Shown here piece after piece: positions 34,381 through 49,700 of a stretch of 64,000 bases of DNA. Every line of letters begins with the position of its first letter. The first letter of the stretch is position 1. Position numbers and translations under genes: made by a program. Source of the stretch: Macrobrachium rosenbergii. Taxonomy: Eukaryota > Arthropoda > Malacostraca > Decapoda > Palaemonidae. The DNA lies in the NCBI RefSeq assembly GCF_040412425.1, contig NC_089794.1, forward strand, positions 14,873,603-14,937,602, in the 5' to 3' direction. The notes under the pieces are model-generated. The model did not search any database, was not told the DNA's origin, and saw only the letters and a program-made list of their open reading frames with translations.

Positions 34381-35292
34381 TAGTCAGTTTGGTCGGAGTT
34401 TTTTCTTTGCTACAACTAAAATGATCTCCAAATATTTAAGCAAGGGCCAAATTCATTCCTGCTTGCTGGTGACACCCCTGAATTTCGTGTTTATTGGTGT
34501 AATTCTGTTACCTTCTTTATTTGTCACCTTATCCTATCACTCGTCCCAGTCTGCAGACTGATTTCCCATTGGAAGCCTCTTGGGTTTATATAGTCTGTTG
34601 ACTCTGTTATAAGGGTTTTAAGCTGAAGATTTGAAGAAAATAAAGTCCAAGTTTATATATTAGTGATGCTATACATTTGAAAAAAGTATATCTGTTATGC
34701 AAACAGAGTTAATTAATTAGCAATTTTTTACCACTTCAACTGGTTTAGCTCTACTTCTATAACCTGAACATTGTCCATGTACCCATCCTACTAAACAGTA
34801 GGGTATTAATGGGCATGTCTTTTGTGATGACACACCGTCTTGCAAGTACTGTCTGAAGTAATATCTTTCAAGTTGGATGTAAGATATGTAAAAAGTTTTA
34901 AGATCTGGTTCATAAGTTAAATTACGATCCTTTTGCCTCAAGGGGATAAGATCTACACTCCTGTCAAGGCTAGAAAAGTCCCACGTGTGTCTGAAAAGCA
35001 GCTGAGAGGAGAGGTACATGTATTTAGTTGTGACGCTGCATTGGGTAGTCTCGGAACGACTTCAGTGATGAAATAACTACCTGGTAAATCTCTCTCTCTG
35101 CCCAAGATAGCATAATTAGTGATAACATTCGCGAAACAGAAACATATGCATATATTTAAAGCACTGTCTCCCATCTGATAAAGAAAGCATTCGCGAATAG
35201 AAGTCTAAAGGCCATTAGTATGTAAATGAGAGTCCACTACAGGAAGTTTTCCTATCCATTTCAGAAGCAACTTTTTTTTTTTTTTTTACTTA

Positions 35293-35462
35293 ACCCCGCC
35301 TCCCTCCCCAGCCCCCTCCCACACTACCTTGCCTTACCCTGCCTCCCTCCCAGCCCCCTCCTACACTACCTCACCCAACCCTGCCTTCCTCCCCAGCCCC
35401 CTCCTACACTCCTTACCCAACCCTGCCTCCCTCCCCAGCCCCCTCCTACACTACCTCACCAC
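35293..35462. repeat. Minisatellite, four units of 42-44 bp
   Basis: Units from 35293, 35337, 35379 and 35421 share CTCCCCAGCCCCCTCCTA and ACACTACCT. The copy A flank has a single related stretch near 6324-6352, so the expansion is specific to this interval. Confidence 0.85.
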
Positions 35463-37054
<1,592 letters not shown>

Positions 37055-37056
<2 letters not shown>

Positions 37057-39958
37057 GATAAAAATTTACTTTAAAAAGTTTCTGATATTTATAGTAGTAT
37101 ATTGAGTAGTACGAGTCATAATCAAAACTGTCGCAAATTTATATTCAGATGTATATTTACCGTCTTTTGTTTATGACTTAGGTTTTCATTCCAATGTGGG
37201 CTGGTACTAAAGACGAGAGGGACTTTCAGCATTAAGCGTTTTCTTCCTCCAGAGGTTGCTTCATAAGAGAACAGGACAATTGTCACTGCCTCAGTCACAT
37301 TTCAAGTGCTGAATTGTAGATGAACCTCGTGCAGAAAACTTCCACATGAGCCTCTTCCCACTATGACATAAAAAACTCATCTCCAGTGCGTCGAAGCCTC
37401 TTACAGGCTTTCATCCACATGTATCTTGCATGCACATCTCACCCTCACCTTTCCACTACCTGCTCTCATCAACCCAGCATTTTCTTGAACTTTCTCATAA
37501 CACCACCACATTGTACACTTTTCACCAATCTGTTGTCTTCCATTCTTTCCGTGTGACTAAACCATCTCAGTATACAAACCCTCACCAAATCTAGGCGTTT
37601 TTAGCACCTTGAAATGTTTTCACTTCTTTACCACTGGATTTTTTTAATATGCCACATGCACTGTTCATATCATTCTTTTCATTACCATCAAGTATTTTGC
37701 TTTCGTTTTCGTTAAACAATCACATTTCATTTCCACATAAAACTCTCTCAACAGTCTTGCTTCGCCAATTCTTTTGATTCACTTCTCATGGTCACTTCTC
37801 ATGGTCTGCCGTCATCTGTTACATTTACTCCCAAATTCTTCTGCAGGTCAGTTGTCTCCATTTCATCACCATCTAGACTACTAGTCCCTACATCATCATT
37901 TGGTTTCTGTTTGGTCATCATATCCTTACTTCTGCAAACTTTCATGCTGTTTCCACTAGGTTCCCTAGTTTCTATTCGCTTCGCTATCCACAATCTTTAC
38001 TGTTATTACAAACCTGTCAGCCGTTCCACATGTTTTTCGTGACATTTTCCTTTCCGCCTTCTTTGTACACACATTCTTTGTTTTTCCGTTGACTCCCACA
38101 TCCCTCCAAGTGTGAAGTTAGCAAGTAGCCTTTCAGTATTGCATAGCCTACTTACTTTCAGAACACTAAACCACTCTCCCATGTGCATACATTATAAAGA
38201 TGTATATAGTCCTTTGTGTACTTTGTACAGAATTTTCCCATACACATACTTTACAAACTTCCCCGTCAAATGTTTCGTAGCAATCAGCACTTATTTTCTG
38301 AGTCCTACACTTACTAATTGATAATCCTACTATACATCTTTTCTGTTATTTTTAGTAGTGTTATTTCTCCATGTTTTCTTGTGCTTCAACCAAAAGCCAA
38401 TAATTCACCTCAAATAATTTGTCAAAATCTTTTCCTCATCCAAGAATGGGTTGCACACCCTGGTCAGCCACCCAGTCATGATTTCACCACTGCAGTGCAG
38501 CATTTCACTTGCAGTGGCATCTTAGCAACATAATTTGACCACTTAATTACCCCCTTTACCTCACAAATCCCATCTCCCCACTCCAGAAAAAAAAAATATG
38601 CTGTGTAGGGGAATCCATCCATTCCTCCTAGTTGCCTGTTTCCTACTTTTGTTGCCAGTCATCTGGTACAGTTGGCCTCATGGATTTCGGTAAACGTCAC
38701 AGCTGAGAGACATCTATAGTCAAACCGAAATGAGTACGAACATTACTGTCATTAGCTATGTTGCCAAACTTTTTCCTGACTTATAATCCGACTAAATCAT
38801 CCTTTATTCGTTATCAAATTTTAGTTCTTTCTCTCATTTTACATATTCATTGTTAGAAATGCAGAACAATAGTTTCATGCAGTTTACCCCTTTCTGACCA
38901 GGTATAAGGAAGATGTGGCAACGTTTCTGCCACATCTACGCGATATCCCAACTTAGGTGAAGGTTTTATGAATCTAATCTGAGAAAAGTGGCGAAACGTA
39001 CTACATGTTCGTAGTCATTTTGGGGTGACTAGCAACTCCACAGTGCATTGGTAATAGAATTGGGCTCTAACTCTGTTCGCTAAATATTCTGTTCTTCATT
39101 CCTTCCGTGCAATACCTGAATACTGACTGACACTGAGTTCCCCTCTTCCTCCTCTTCCATTGCTGGGTATTGTGGAAATGCTCATATTCATGTGGAAATA
39201 TTTATGTTCTAGTTACCACTCAAAACTTTCAGTAAATTCCATGTAGTCTTTAACTACTAAATAATTTTGGTAAAGTATATATATGTCAAAAATTACAAAA
39301 ATTTAATGAAAGTTCATATAAAAATCCCTTTTGTTTGATGGGTAGCAGTAATATAAAATTACAGTTTTGGTATATTAAGCAATACTGAATGGTGTTAAAA
39401 CTTTACGTATTAATGCTAAGTGATGTAGTAAATTTCAGATAATGGAATTTTTATTAGAATGGTATTATACAATAGGTTCAGTTGTACTGTTTATACTGTG
39501 AGCCTGTTTAGGCATTTTTAAAGTTCGATCAAATGTTAGAAATTTGTTGAATAATTAGTTAATAAAATTAATTTTTAAAAAGCATTGAAAAACAATTGTA
39601 GGGTGAAATGCCTATTACACAGAAAGAGATAAGGCAGATCAGTGGCTAAAGGTACCGATACCAAACAGCCTGGTAGGCCTATATCCGAAAAATTAGCAAG
39701 ACTTGATAAAGCAACATACTGTATTTAATATCCAAATGATAAAATTTTTTAAATAAAATTGAGAATACTTGTAGATGTCACGTGATACTTGGAACTATTA
39801 CATATAGATAATTTGGAATTAAAGACGACTTGAGTGTTCACCAAGGAATTACTATTACGGAATTGAGGCATTGCACCAGACGCTGCTTAAACCTGTGGAT
39901 CTGTTTACTGTTATATTGTTAGCACTTCTGTGTTGTCTTTATTCATATTAATTTACAG
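37055..39958 (+). other. Upstream/5' intron sequence of copy C
   Basis: Aligns with 17640-20383 except for the SINE, R2 and foldback insertions there. Ends with a TTAATTTACAG acceptor. No gene seen. Confidence 0.55.
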
Positions 39959-40721
39959 GAAGCAGCAGAAATGGCAGGTTTTGACTTTGGCAAACAGGCC
40001 TCTGATCTTACCTTTGTTCATTACCGGGGAGAACGGTGCTTGGATGAAATCTTTGAGTGGGCTTGGGACAATTATCATTTTGATTGCAAGGCCTTAGAAG
40101 AATCAGTAAAGTCTGAAGATAGAGCTAATATGTTACGACTGCTTGGCAATCAGTGTTACAAGGCACAGAATTATTTAGAAGCCCTAAAGTCCTACAATCT
40201 GAGTATCATGGCTGCACCACATCCAGTGTTGAGTAATATCAGAATTGAAGAGACTGAAGGAAATACAGTGTTTGATTTTCCTCGCATCAACCCTGCTAGG
40301 TATGGTGGTGTTGCTTTAGAGAAGTGTAGTGCCTTCGGAAAAGGATTTGCAAATAGATCAGCTGTTATGCTTGATTTAGGGGAGTATGAGAAGTGTTTGG
40401 AAGATATTGATCTAGCCCTCGAGTATGGATATCCTGAAGAATTGCGTCCAAAACTAGAGGGAAGACGGTTAAAGTGCAAAGAAGCACAAAGGCAAGAGGA
40501 AGCTTCAAACTTCAGACATGGGCCTAGAGACTTTCTTGATGTGAATCTTGAAAAACGACTCCTACAGGATGCTTTCAAGAAAGTTAAGTCCGCCATAGCA
40601 CAGAAGCCTCCAGTGTTAAAAGATCCTAATCCATGCATACCAGCTCTCAGTAGTTCTGTGAAAGTGTCACACTGGCCCAACAAAGGGAGAGGCCTTGTTG
40701 CAACAAGAGATATCAAACCAG
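39959..40721 (+). CDS. SMYD4-like: Copy C coding exon 1 (TPR and start of SET)
   Basis: Acceptor TTTACAG, donor CCAG|GTTAGT at 40721/40722; phase 1. Two codons longer than the copy B exon in the linker between TPR and SET (near residue 185). Confidence 0.9.
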
Positions 40722-43700
40722 GTTAGTATTGTGGAACCCTGTGTAACTATTAAAGCATGACTAACACTTTGTTTATGTTTAGACGCGTGAGTATATGCTA
40801 TCTGTTTCTCTCAGTTATACTTATGCAAAATCTTGTTCTTTAAATTATACTAAGTGGTGGTGTAAATGAATCGTTATCATAAATTGAAAAGTAAAAATTA
40901 GGCACTATTTGAAGAGAGAGATGTAGATCAAGAAATTACCTTTTGATTCAAAGCAGGTAAAAATTGTATAAAGAATTAAATGGGAGAAAAATTGCTTAAT
41001 ATTTACTTGCCCTTCAGATACTAGGTTAAGAAGCATAAGTAAGCTTCTTACAAACAGTAGAGATTAGAAAGTTGTTGGTATTAAGAACAAGTATTTGTTT
41101 AGTAATGACTGGATTGTAGTAGACCAAATTTCATCGGACATTTACCTATGTGTTAGAGCATTTCTATGTAGCTGATGGAGTAATAGCACATCCATGTAGC
41201 AGTTGGAGTAATTGAGGTTTCAGCGCAAAATTTAGGTTGTGATGCACTTTCTTGTAGAGAACACGCAATATAGTGCTATTCTCATGTTAACAGCAACATA
41301 TGGTCAGTGAAAGACTTCAGTACTGCAAAATGAAGGAACAAAACCACCTGCAACTCCAAACTACCCTTCGTACCAGTTGATGTTAGGAAAAGTGGCATCC
41401 TCAAATTTTTATTACTTTTAGAAAGTTATTCTGGAATAGTCTTCACTAAAACTTAATTTTGTTTACATTCATAGGGAACTGCTTTCTGTATGACATCTTA
41501 TCTGACTAGGTTCAATACTGTAACATTAATCTTCTATTGTTAAGCTTTTATAAACTGTTGAAGTACCAGCCAAAATTCTGCTGTCACAGAATAAAGTTGA
41601 GAGTCATAGTCAGACACACATTTTTTGCTTTACCTTTAGATATTGAAAGATGCAATAAGCCTACTGCAAATTCATGAATGGTTAAAAAGCCACGATGGGT
41701 TTAAGTGGGAGTGGGAAATGCCCCTCCTTATAGCTTTGCATACCCCTTGGTCGTATCCTGAGGTATAGAACATTTCAAATTGATAGGTAGATAACAAATT
41801 TGAGTTTGATGCGAATGGTTTGGTTTCTTGGAAATGGGCAGTTGTTGCACTGCTAAAATTCCTTATACTGAATTATGTTGTTAGGAGAGTACCTGATCTG
41901 CCTTAGAATTGGCAGAAACCAGGGTGTGTAATGTTCTGAAGTTAAATACTACTTAAGTGAAATTAGATAATGAAATCAGTGAAGAAGAGATATAAGGAGA
42001 AAGTGTAATAATAAGGGTATTGTATGTAATTTTCATCACAGATATTGAAAAGACGTTGAAGTAACTGGTAAACTAAGTTTGAAAATGGTTGAAAGATGAG
42101 AATTTAAAGCCACTGTATATTAGCTAAGACTAGTTAAACAAGGCTTTATTGAAAATTCTAGATATGAGTTTTACTATGAATGACAGACTTATAAAAAATC
42201 TGTGACTTCTAATGGTTTTGTATTCGAGAGTAGTAAACTCATAAAATTTATAGATTATCAAATAGGTGAGCTGAGAAAAGTATTACAACCCTAGTAAAAG
42301 TTCAGACCGAAGAAGTGCTAAGAGGAAAAAAAGTTTGATTTTATCAAGTGCACTTGCCAAATTTTATTTATAAAAGCAATTGTGATTGTTGAACAGACAT
42401 ACAGTACAGCAAGAGGAGGGAAATGATAACTGTTGAGATGACTTCCTTGCAATGCAGTATGCCAAGAGTGGACGGTATCATTAAGAGATTAGCATAGGCA
42501 GCCTTAAGAGGATATAAAGTTGTAGGAGTTGTCATCCACCAATCCTTCGATCCATGCTATATTATTAAACCATAAATATCCTAAAACATCGAAATCATTA
42601 CGCCATCTTAGTGTACACTTAAGGAGAACTGTAAATCCTTTGGCCGTAAGGGGTAAGTTATTCCCAAGGTAAAGGGAATTTGGTAATTTGTGGTATTTTT
42701 GAGAAAAAGTCTTTGAAGAATACCATACCAATCTGAATTAATCTTAAATTTGCACCTGCAGGCGAGGTCCTAAGTGTGGAGAGGGCATTTGCTGTTGTTC
42801 TTGGCCAAGAATTATTAGCTACAAATTGTTCCACTTGTACTCACAAATGTGTGAACCCTCTTCCTTGTCCTGGATGTTCCCAGGTAGTGTACCTTGATTA
42901 CTTTGTAAAAGTATATTTTATGTTCAGGCATAACATTTTGTATTCAGGTGTTCTTAGAGACTGCACACACAAACCAGTTGCTGTCTTGAGTCAAAGTTAG
43001 TTTTAAATCACCAAGTAGTGAAAGTTTTCTTTGTACTGATGTATTCCTTATTAATTGCAAGTAATTGTTGAAATAATAGTTAATATATGTCAGTGTACAA
43101 AAATTTGACAGTTTTTTGTGGTCTGATGTTCCCAGATAGTTTGTAGGACATAGCTAGTATCTAGGCTGAAATATAAATGCTGTCCAGTTAGTTAGCAAGA
43201 AAAGTTTAATGCATTTTTAACTGGTTTTGTAAAGTCAGGGCAAGAATCATTAGATGTGAATTGAAGTTCTGGAAGCTTTGTTGAAAGCCAGTTTAACATA
43301 CACATCAAAGTTCAGTAAAAATACTTATATTGGCAAATTGTTTAATGGAAAAATGGGACATATTTTGAAGGGCTTGATATTCAAGACACATTACAAAGGC
43401 AAAGACTAGCAGTTTAATAGAGTGTTGAGGTGTGTTTTTTGTGTTTTTCACCTTAAGATTAACAAGCATCATGAATTTATGTTCACTCGATCCTTCGTAT
43501 CCTCCAGGTTGTATTCTGCAGCAGGTCCTGTCAGGTAAAGGGTCTTTCAGAAGACCATTGGCTAGAATGCAAGATCCTGAGCTCAGTACTTGTTCATGGA
43601 CTGGAGACAAGTGCATGTTCCTATAAATTACTAAAAACTTTGAACTTCAGTCAAATGAAATCTATTTGTGACAAGCTAAAGAGAGAGAAACATAGTCTTC

Positions 43701-46700
43701 CTGAGCAGTTAGGATTTGATAGCAGTGGAAAATACATTTCATCCTCTTTTCTACCCATTTACCATCTTCATCAAAATTTGGAAACTTTGTCTTTTGAAGG
43801 AGTGATAACAGAATGCATGAATGCATTTCGATTGGTCAAACTCTTAGAGTTGAGCAAAAGGTTCTTTGTTGATGAATCCGGCAAACCTGTACCAGCAACT
43901 AAAGAAGATTTTTTGGACACATGCAAGATGCTAGTTAACAACTATGCCAAGTTTATTCAGAATTCATTTGGATCCCCACGGCTAGAGGTTAGTAAGAGTG
44001 ATCTACTGCAAAAATGCAGCAGAATATTTTGAATCTGCATCTTCATTGTTGACCTTTATTGTTAAAGTTTGCCTTCTTATGTTTAAGTTTTTAGCACTAT
44101 AAGCTGTGTATTGTCTTTTTTTAGGCAGTTTTATTTTTTCATTGTGCCTTCGAACAAATGCAATCTTGATGTATTTACGTAAAGTAATACCCCAATATGA
44201 ACTGTTAACCGTGCAAAGACCATGAGACTTTTCCAAGCATTTTGAATATAGAAAGACCTAATAATGTCAGATAACGAACTTGAAACATGATACAGGTAAT
44301 GTTTTACATTTTTCCTTTTCCATTGATTCTGGCAAGGTCTTCTGTGACCAATACTGTATTCCAGATCCCTTTAAACAATTGCATGTTTCTCTACTTTGCT
44401 TGTCCTTTTGCAGACCTTGGCGATCTTCACTTGTTGACTCTACATTTCATATTTTTATTGTGGTGGTTAGATCTACATATATTTTTAATTTTGATGTTAG
44501 GTCTGTATGCTTCTACAGCATTTCTTCTTGATTTCTGCATTTCTTAGTTTCTTCCTTCATTTTCTTTTGTATGTCTCTTTTAACTTTTTTCCTTTATTTC
44601 AAGTTCAGCACAAAGAAAACCACATTGATTTAGGCTGTTTTTTCACATACAAGTAATATCTGTATTTTATGACTAAATACTGTTATTATTCAGTTGTACT
44701 TAACATATTATTTTGGAAATTCATATTATTCAGATGGGGATACGAACCTATGTTTTCATTGATGGAGTACTCAGTGGCCATAGGTTAACATGCTGCTGAT
44801 GTCCACTGACTTAAAAATCAGAAACAAATGTCTATCTGGCCTGTTAACCTTTGACCTTAGGTGAGGGTAGCTCGTTCATTTTGCTCGTAGCTGCATGGTT
44901 GTCTGTTGACCTTTCATCCCACATAGTTGAGTTTGATTGTGTGTTTTGTGTGTTCATGCTCGTTCTTCGTTTTCACCATAACCTCTTGCCCTTCCAGTGC
45001 CTTAGCCTTTTGATGCTAAAGGGAGACATGTCAGTGCTTTTTGTTTTGTGCAACACAGCTAAGTGGACGACCATGTGTGTGTGTGTGTGTGTGTGTGTGA
45101 CCTAGCGTGTTGGGTAGTGTCCGTATGTGTTTCATCACCCCTCCTGTGTTTTTGCTGAGGGCTACAATGGAGGTGTCGAAATCCAATTTCTGTTGTTTTG
45201 TGGGCAAGGGCAATCCCTTTTGTGGGCAAGGGCAATCCCTGTAGTGATGCATGTCCCTGATTGTGATAGACCCGCAGTGTGTGTGTTTGTGTTGGTGATG
45301 GAAGAGAGTAATGAATGTAAGGGGGGGCTCACGCCAGTGGCCTCTCTACGAAAGAGTTGTCCTAAGAAGGGTAGTTCATCCAGGGAGCTGACCCTTAGAC
45401 CATCTCTGTGCCCTTCAGTGTTCTCGCCTTCACCTCCTGTGACAGACAGATGGAGACAGTACAACAACATAGGGAGAGTACACCTTTCAGGAACTTTCAG
45501 GATTCCAATATGGCATCCCATGTGAGTTTCCATGTCCCCGCACCTTCCCCTGACTTCAACACATAGGGTGGGGGAAGGAAAGCAGTCTAAGCTATGAAGT
45601 AGTTGATACCCCCTCTCCAAGTCCCAGAGAGAGAGAGAGGGAGAGAGAGAGACCTGAGAGTAAGGGAGCGGAAGGAGGGAGAGAGCTCACTTGCTAGCGG
45701 AAGGAGAGTTGGGCGAGATGATTTGCTCTCGATCCCGATGCTATTCAGTGTGTTAACCGACGGCCCCCCCCCCCACGTTTTCTCTCCTTTGCAGCAGGCA
45801 ACAACTTAAAGGAGCAACATTATTAGGGGATCCTTCCCTCCTCCAGGAAGGGAGAACAATTGAGACCAGTGGAAAGAGGGGCACACTCTGTGAAGTAAAA
45901 CCGGTTGTTGAGGAGGAAGCATTCATTGGAACGGAGTCAGGGCGCTGCAGGAGTTGGAACCTTTCCTGGAGAAGAGACCATTGAATCAGATGAACTGCAC
46001 ATGAAGGGAGACCCTTCAGTTTTCTTTTTCCCCTATGTACTTTATTTGTGCCTGAAAATTTTGCTTTTTTCTTGCCAGGGTACATGAGTATAAAGACCCA
46101 TCAGTTAATCAGCATCTCCTAAGGAAATTCAACTAAAATTTTCCTTGACATGGATAAATGATTTTGCGTAGACACCATCATTTAATAAGTAGCTTTTAAG
46201 GAGATTTGACTAAATTTACTTTAACAGAATGGGGTGTGCTTAAGGAAATTGAGCTAAATTTTTCCTTACGTGAATAGATACCCCCTTAATTAATGAATAC
46301 TTCGAGGTAACCCTGCTAGAATTTTCTTAGATGGGTGTAAATAATTTTTTTATTTAGAGGCATCAAACTCATCAGTTAATGACACACTTGCATAGGAAGT
46401 TCAGCATTAGTTTTCAGACAGGCATTAAATTTTTGTTAGGGGAGGCTTTGTCAAGAATGGAACAGCAGCTGCATGTTTGTTGGCAGTTGTGCTGTCTATC
46501 TGGGGTTGACTAATACTATTCATCTTTTTAGGTCTGCAAGGTTTAGACACCTGCAGGTCCACATAATGCACCCACCTCGGATGAATGGTGGCCTTCAGTG
46601 GGTGTCCCTCCCCACCCCCATGTTTCACCCTACAGGTACAGCCAGAGTCGAGGCCACAATGTGCCCAACATGGTAAGTTCCGGCATCTTCTCCCTTTGGG

Positions 46701-49700
46701 ACTGGGTGATGAGAGGTTTTGCCTCACCCCTCTCCAACTGCAGACTTGTAAGAGGGAGGGAAACATCTGACGACTTAAAGGCTGAGTCAGGAGGTTCCGC
46801 ATGTCAGGAGGTTTGCCAGGGCCCCTTCCATTCTCTGACAGAGCATCGAGGAGTTGTGTGAAATCCCTTCCATTGTGGGTTTTGAGAGAGAAGCAACACT
46901 GCGACTCCGAGTGCAGAGTCACCCTGTCCCAATACGGTGAAGTGTTTTTTGTCAGGTGCCCTCTCCAAAACCAAACCTCAAGAGTTTCTTCATGCCTCCA
47001 GGAGGTGGTGCAGATCAAGAACCAGCAGTCATGCTCTGTCACCCAACTCAGCAGTGTAGCAGTAGTTCCACTAGACGTCCCAGCAGCAGGAGACCCCTGT
47101 CCTGATCTTAGAGCACATTAGATGGGACAGAGTGTGTCCTGAGACCAGTACAGAGACTTGTCTCGCTGCATTTCCCATCCTTCCAATTGGAGTGTGGAGT
47201 TGCGTCAACCCAAGCAGCATGACGTGCCAGAAGCTGAGAGTCCTCATTGCACTTGCCCTCCGATTAGCACTCGAGCACCGATAGGGGTCAGTGACAACCC
47301 CACCCCTTTCTTTTTCTCAGAGAGCAGAGGAAGGGACAGTTCCGACCTCGACTGCAGCGCATCTCGGAACAGGCCCTTGTCTCTTTCTACTCCCTGCCTC
47401 CCTAATCCTCATGCTTTGAGGCAAACCATAGACAAATGCAAACAGAGATCTCCCCAGTGGGCTTTCTGGACGACCACCCAAGGACCTGCCCCAGTCGGTC
47501 CTGACCAACATCAGGGCCAAGAATTATATGGTATTTATAAATTGGCAGGATGCCTACCTGAATATCCCCATCCACGAGACATCCTGGAAGTGCCTGAGGT
47601 TCGTCTCCCAGGGGGTAGTCTACCAGTTCAAGACCCCTTGTTTTGGGCTGGTTACAGCTCCCTAAATTTCCAAGCGAGTGTTCCAGCTAGTATCGGTCTG
47701 GGTACACACCAAGGACTTACAACTGCAGAGATACCTAGATGATTGGCTGATCCTAGCATTTTCAGCCATTGAAGTGAACTCCACATGGACCAAGGAGACC
47801 AAGTCCTGTTTGCATGGACCTGGGAGTAGTGGTCAATTTAGCCAAGTCGGGCATCTCCCCAAAACTGATCATCGTAGCTGGGGATGAGAATGGACTCAAC
47901 AGGGGCAAAGCTTTCCCATCAAATGAAAGGACTGCAAACTTGATGAAAGTTTCCAAGCCTTTTCTTTTGTCGGCCCACAAGACAGTGGCAGATCATGATT
48001 GGGCATTTTGTCTCCCTAGAGAAGTTAGTTCCCAGGGGGAATTGAAAATGACATGGAGGAAAGAACAACTTCCCTCATCATACCCAGTACGTGTGACAGG
48101 CAGGGTATTAGAGGACCTGTGGTGGTGGTGGGGAGACCCCAAGAACCACCTGCAGGGAGTGCTACTCAGCTGCCCCTCTCCTGAGAAGATGGTATTCTCA
48201 GACAAATCCCAAAATGGGTGGGGCACTGACCTTGAAGGAGAGTGCTTTTCAGGGACACAAGAAGGAGGAGGAGGACCTTATCCTCCTGCTAGAGATGAGG
48301 GCCATGAGGCTAGCACTCCAACACTGCCAGAAGAATTTAGAGGAAAAGTCAGCAGTCATGAGCAACAACACCACATTAGTCACTTACATAAACAAGTGTA
48401 GCAGTGCCATCCTCCCAGAGCTGAACAGCCTAGCAGTACAGGTTCACAATGGGAGAGGCCCAGAGTCTGGACCCCTCTTCCAGGTGCATCCCTGGAAAGA
48501 AGAATGCCATTGCTAATCAGCTGAGCAGGGCAGATCATCCAGTAGGCACTGAGTGGTCCCTACACCAAAGAGTGGTCGATTTCCTCCTAGAGTTGTGACA
48601 AGGTTCGTTGTTCTACCTCTTCACCACAGTAAGAAATGCCAGTTCCCCCTGTACTGCTCCCCGTTCTGTGATCAGAGGGCAGTGTTGCATGATGCCTTCC
48701 AACACCCTTGGGACAACATGGATGTTAATATCTTTCCTCTGTTCTGTCTGTTGAGGAAAGTTATCACCAGGGCCTTCGTGTTCCAGGGGCTGAGAATGAT
48801 ATTAGAGGTGTCTCTGTGGCCATAGGTAGAGTGGTACACATACCTGTTCTACCTCCTAATAGACATCCCAAGACATCTCCCAAATCCCCGACCTTCTGGC
48901 TCAGGAACACAACTTGAGGTAACGCAATGCACTAGGCTCCCTTTGGCTTCATGGCTGAGGCTGTCCAGCAACTTATGCAACGGAGAGGCTTTTCAGAATA
49001 GTCAGCTAAAGCAATCACCAACACATTATGACCCCTCATCTGCCGGGGTTTACCAGGGAAAATGGACGGTCTTGTGCAATTGGTGTTGTGGGAGGGATTA
49101 CCATCCACTCAAGACCTCTGTAACAGAGGTGGCAGACTTCCTACTGTACCTATGGGAGGAGAAGAGCCTTGTATCGCAGCAGTGAAAGGGTACAGAGTAG
49201 CCCTAGCCCATGTTTTCATGCCCAGGGGGAGAGTCCTGTGGAATGCCTGGTAACTGTCTGCCATCATCAAAAACTATGTGAAGAGATGCCCCCCAAAAGA
49301 CTTAGGTCTCCCAAGTGGCAATGTGACCAGGGTCTTAACCTTCCCGAGAAATGTCCCATTTGAACCCCTCAAGAAGGCGATGGATTGGGATCCAATGTTG
49401 AAGACAGTCTTTCTCCCCCGCCCTAGCATCGACTTGGCCCACATGTTCCTGGACATTTCACCCTGGGTCCAGTGGTAGCAGCCCAGTAGGTGGTTTAACA
49501 GCAGCAAACCCCAGAGGGTAGGTTCCTCTGGCAAAATAGTCCCTCATCATCCCCCCCCCCCCTCAAAAAGGTGTGGTGAGTACAGGATGAATTGTTTTCC
49601 ATTTGGTTTTTCTTCAGTGTGACCTGAGCTCGGTAGTTAGCTTCAAGAATATTGGTAAGGCAGCACTGGAAATCCAGGGCACATCCACCTGCCACTCCAG

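Noticed and set aside
45162..47042. Host genes suggested by open frames of 100-205 codons
   Set aside because: They overlap on both strands without recognisable domains and lie inside the DIRS-like element.
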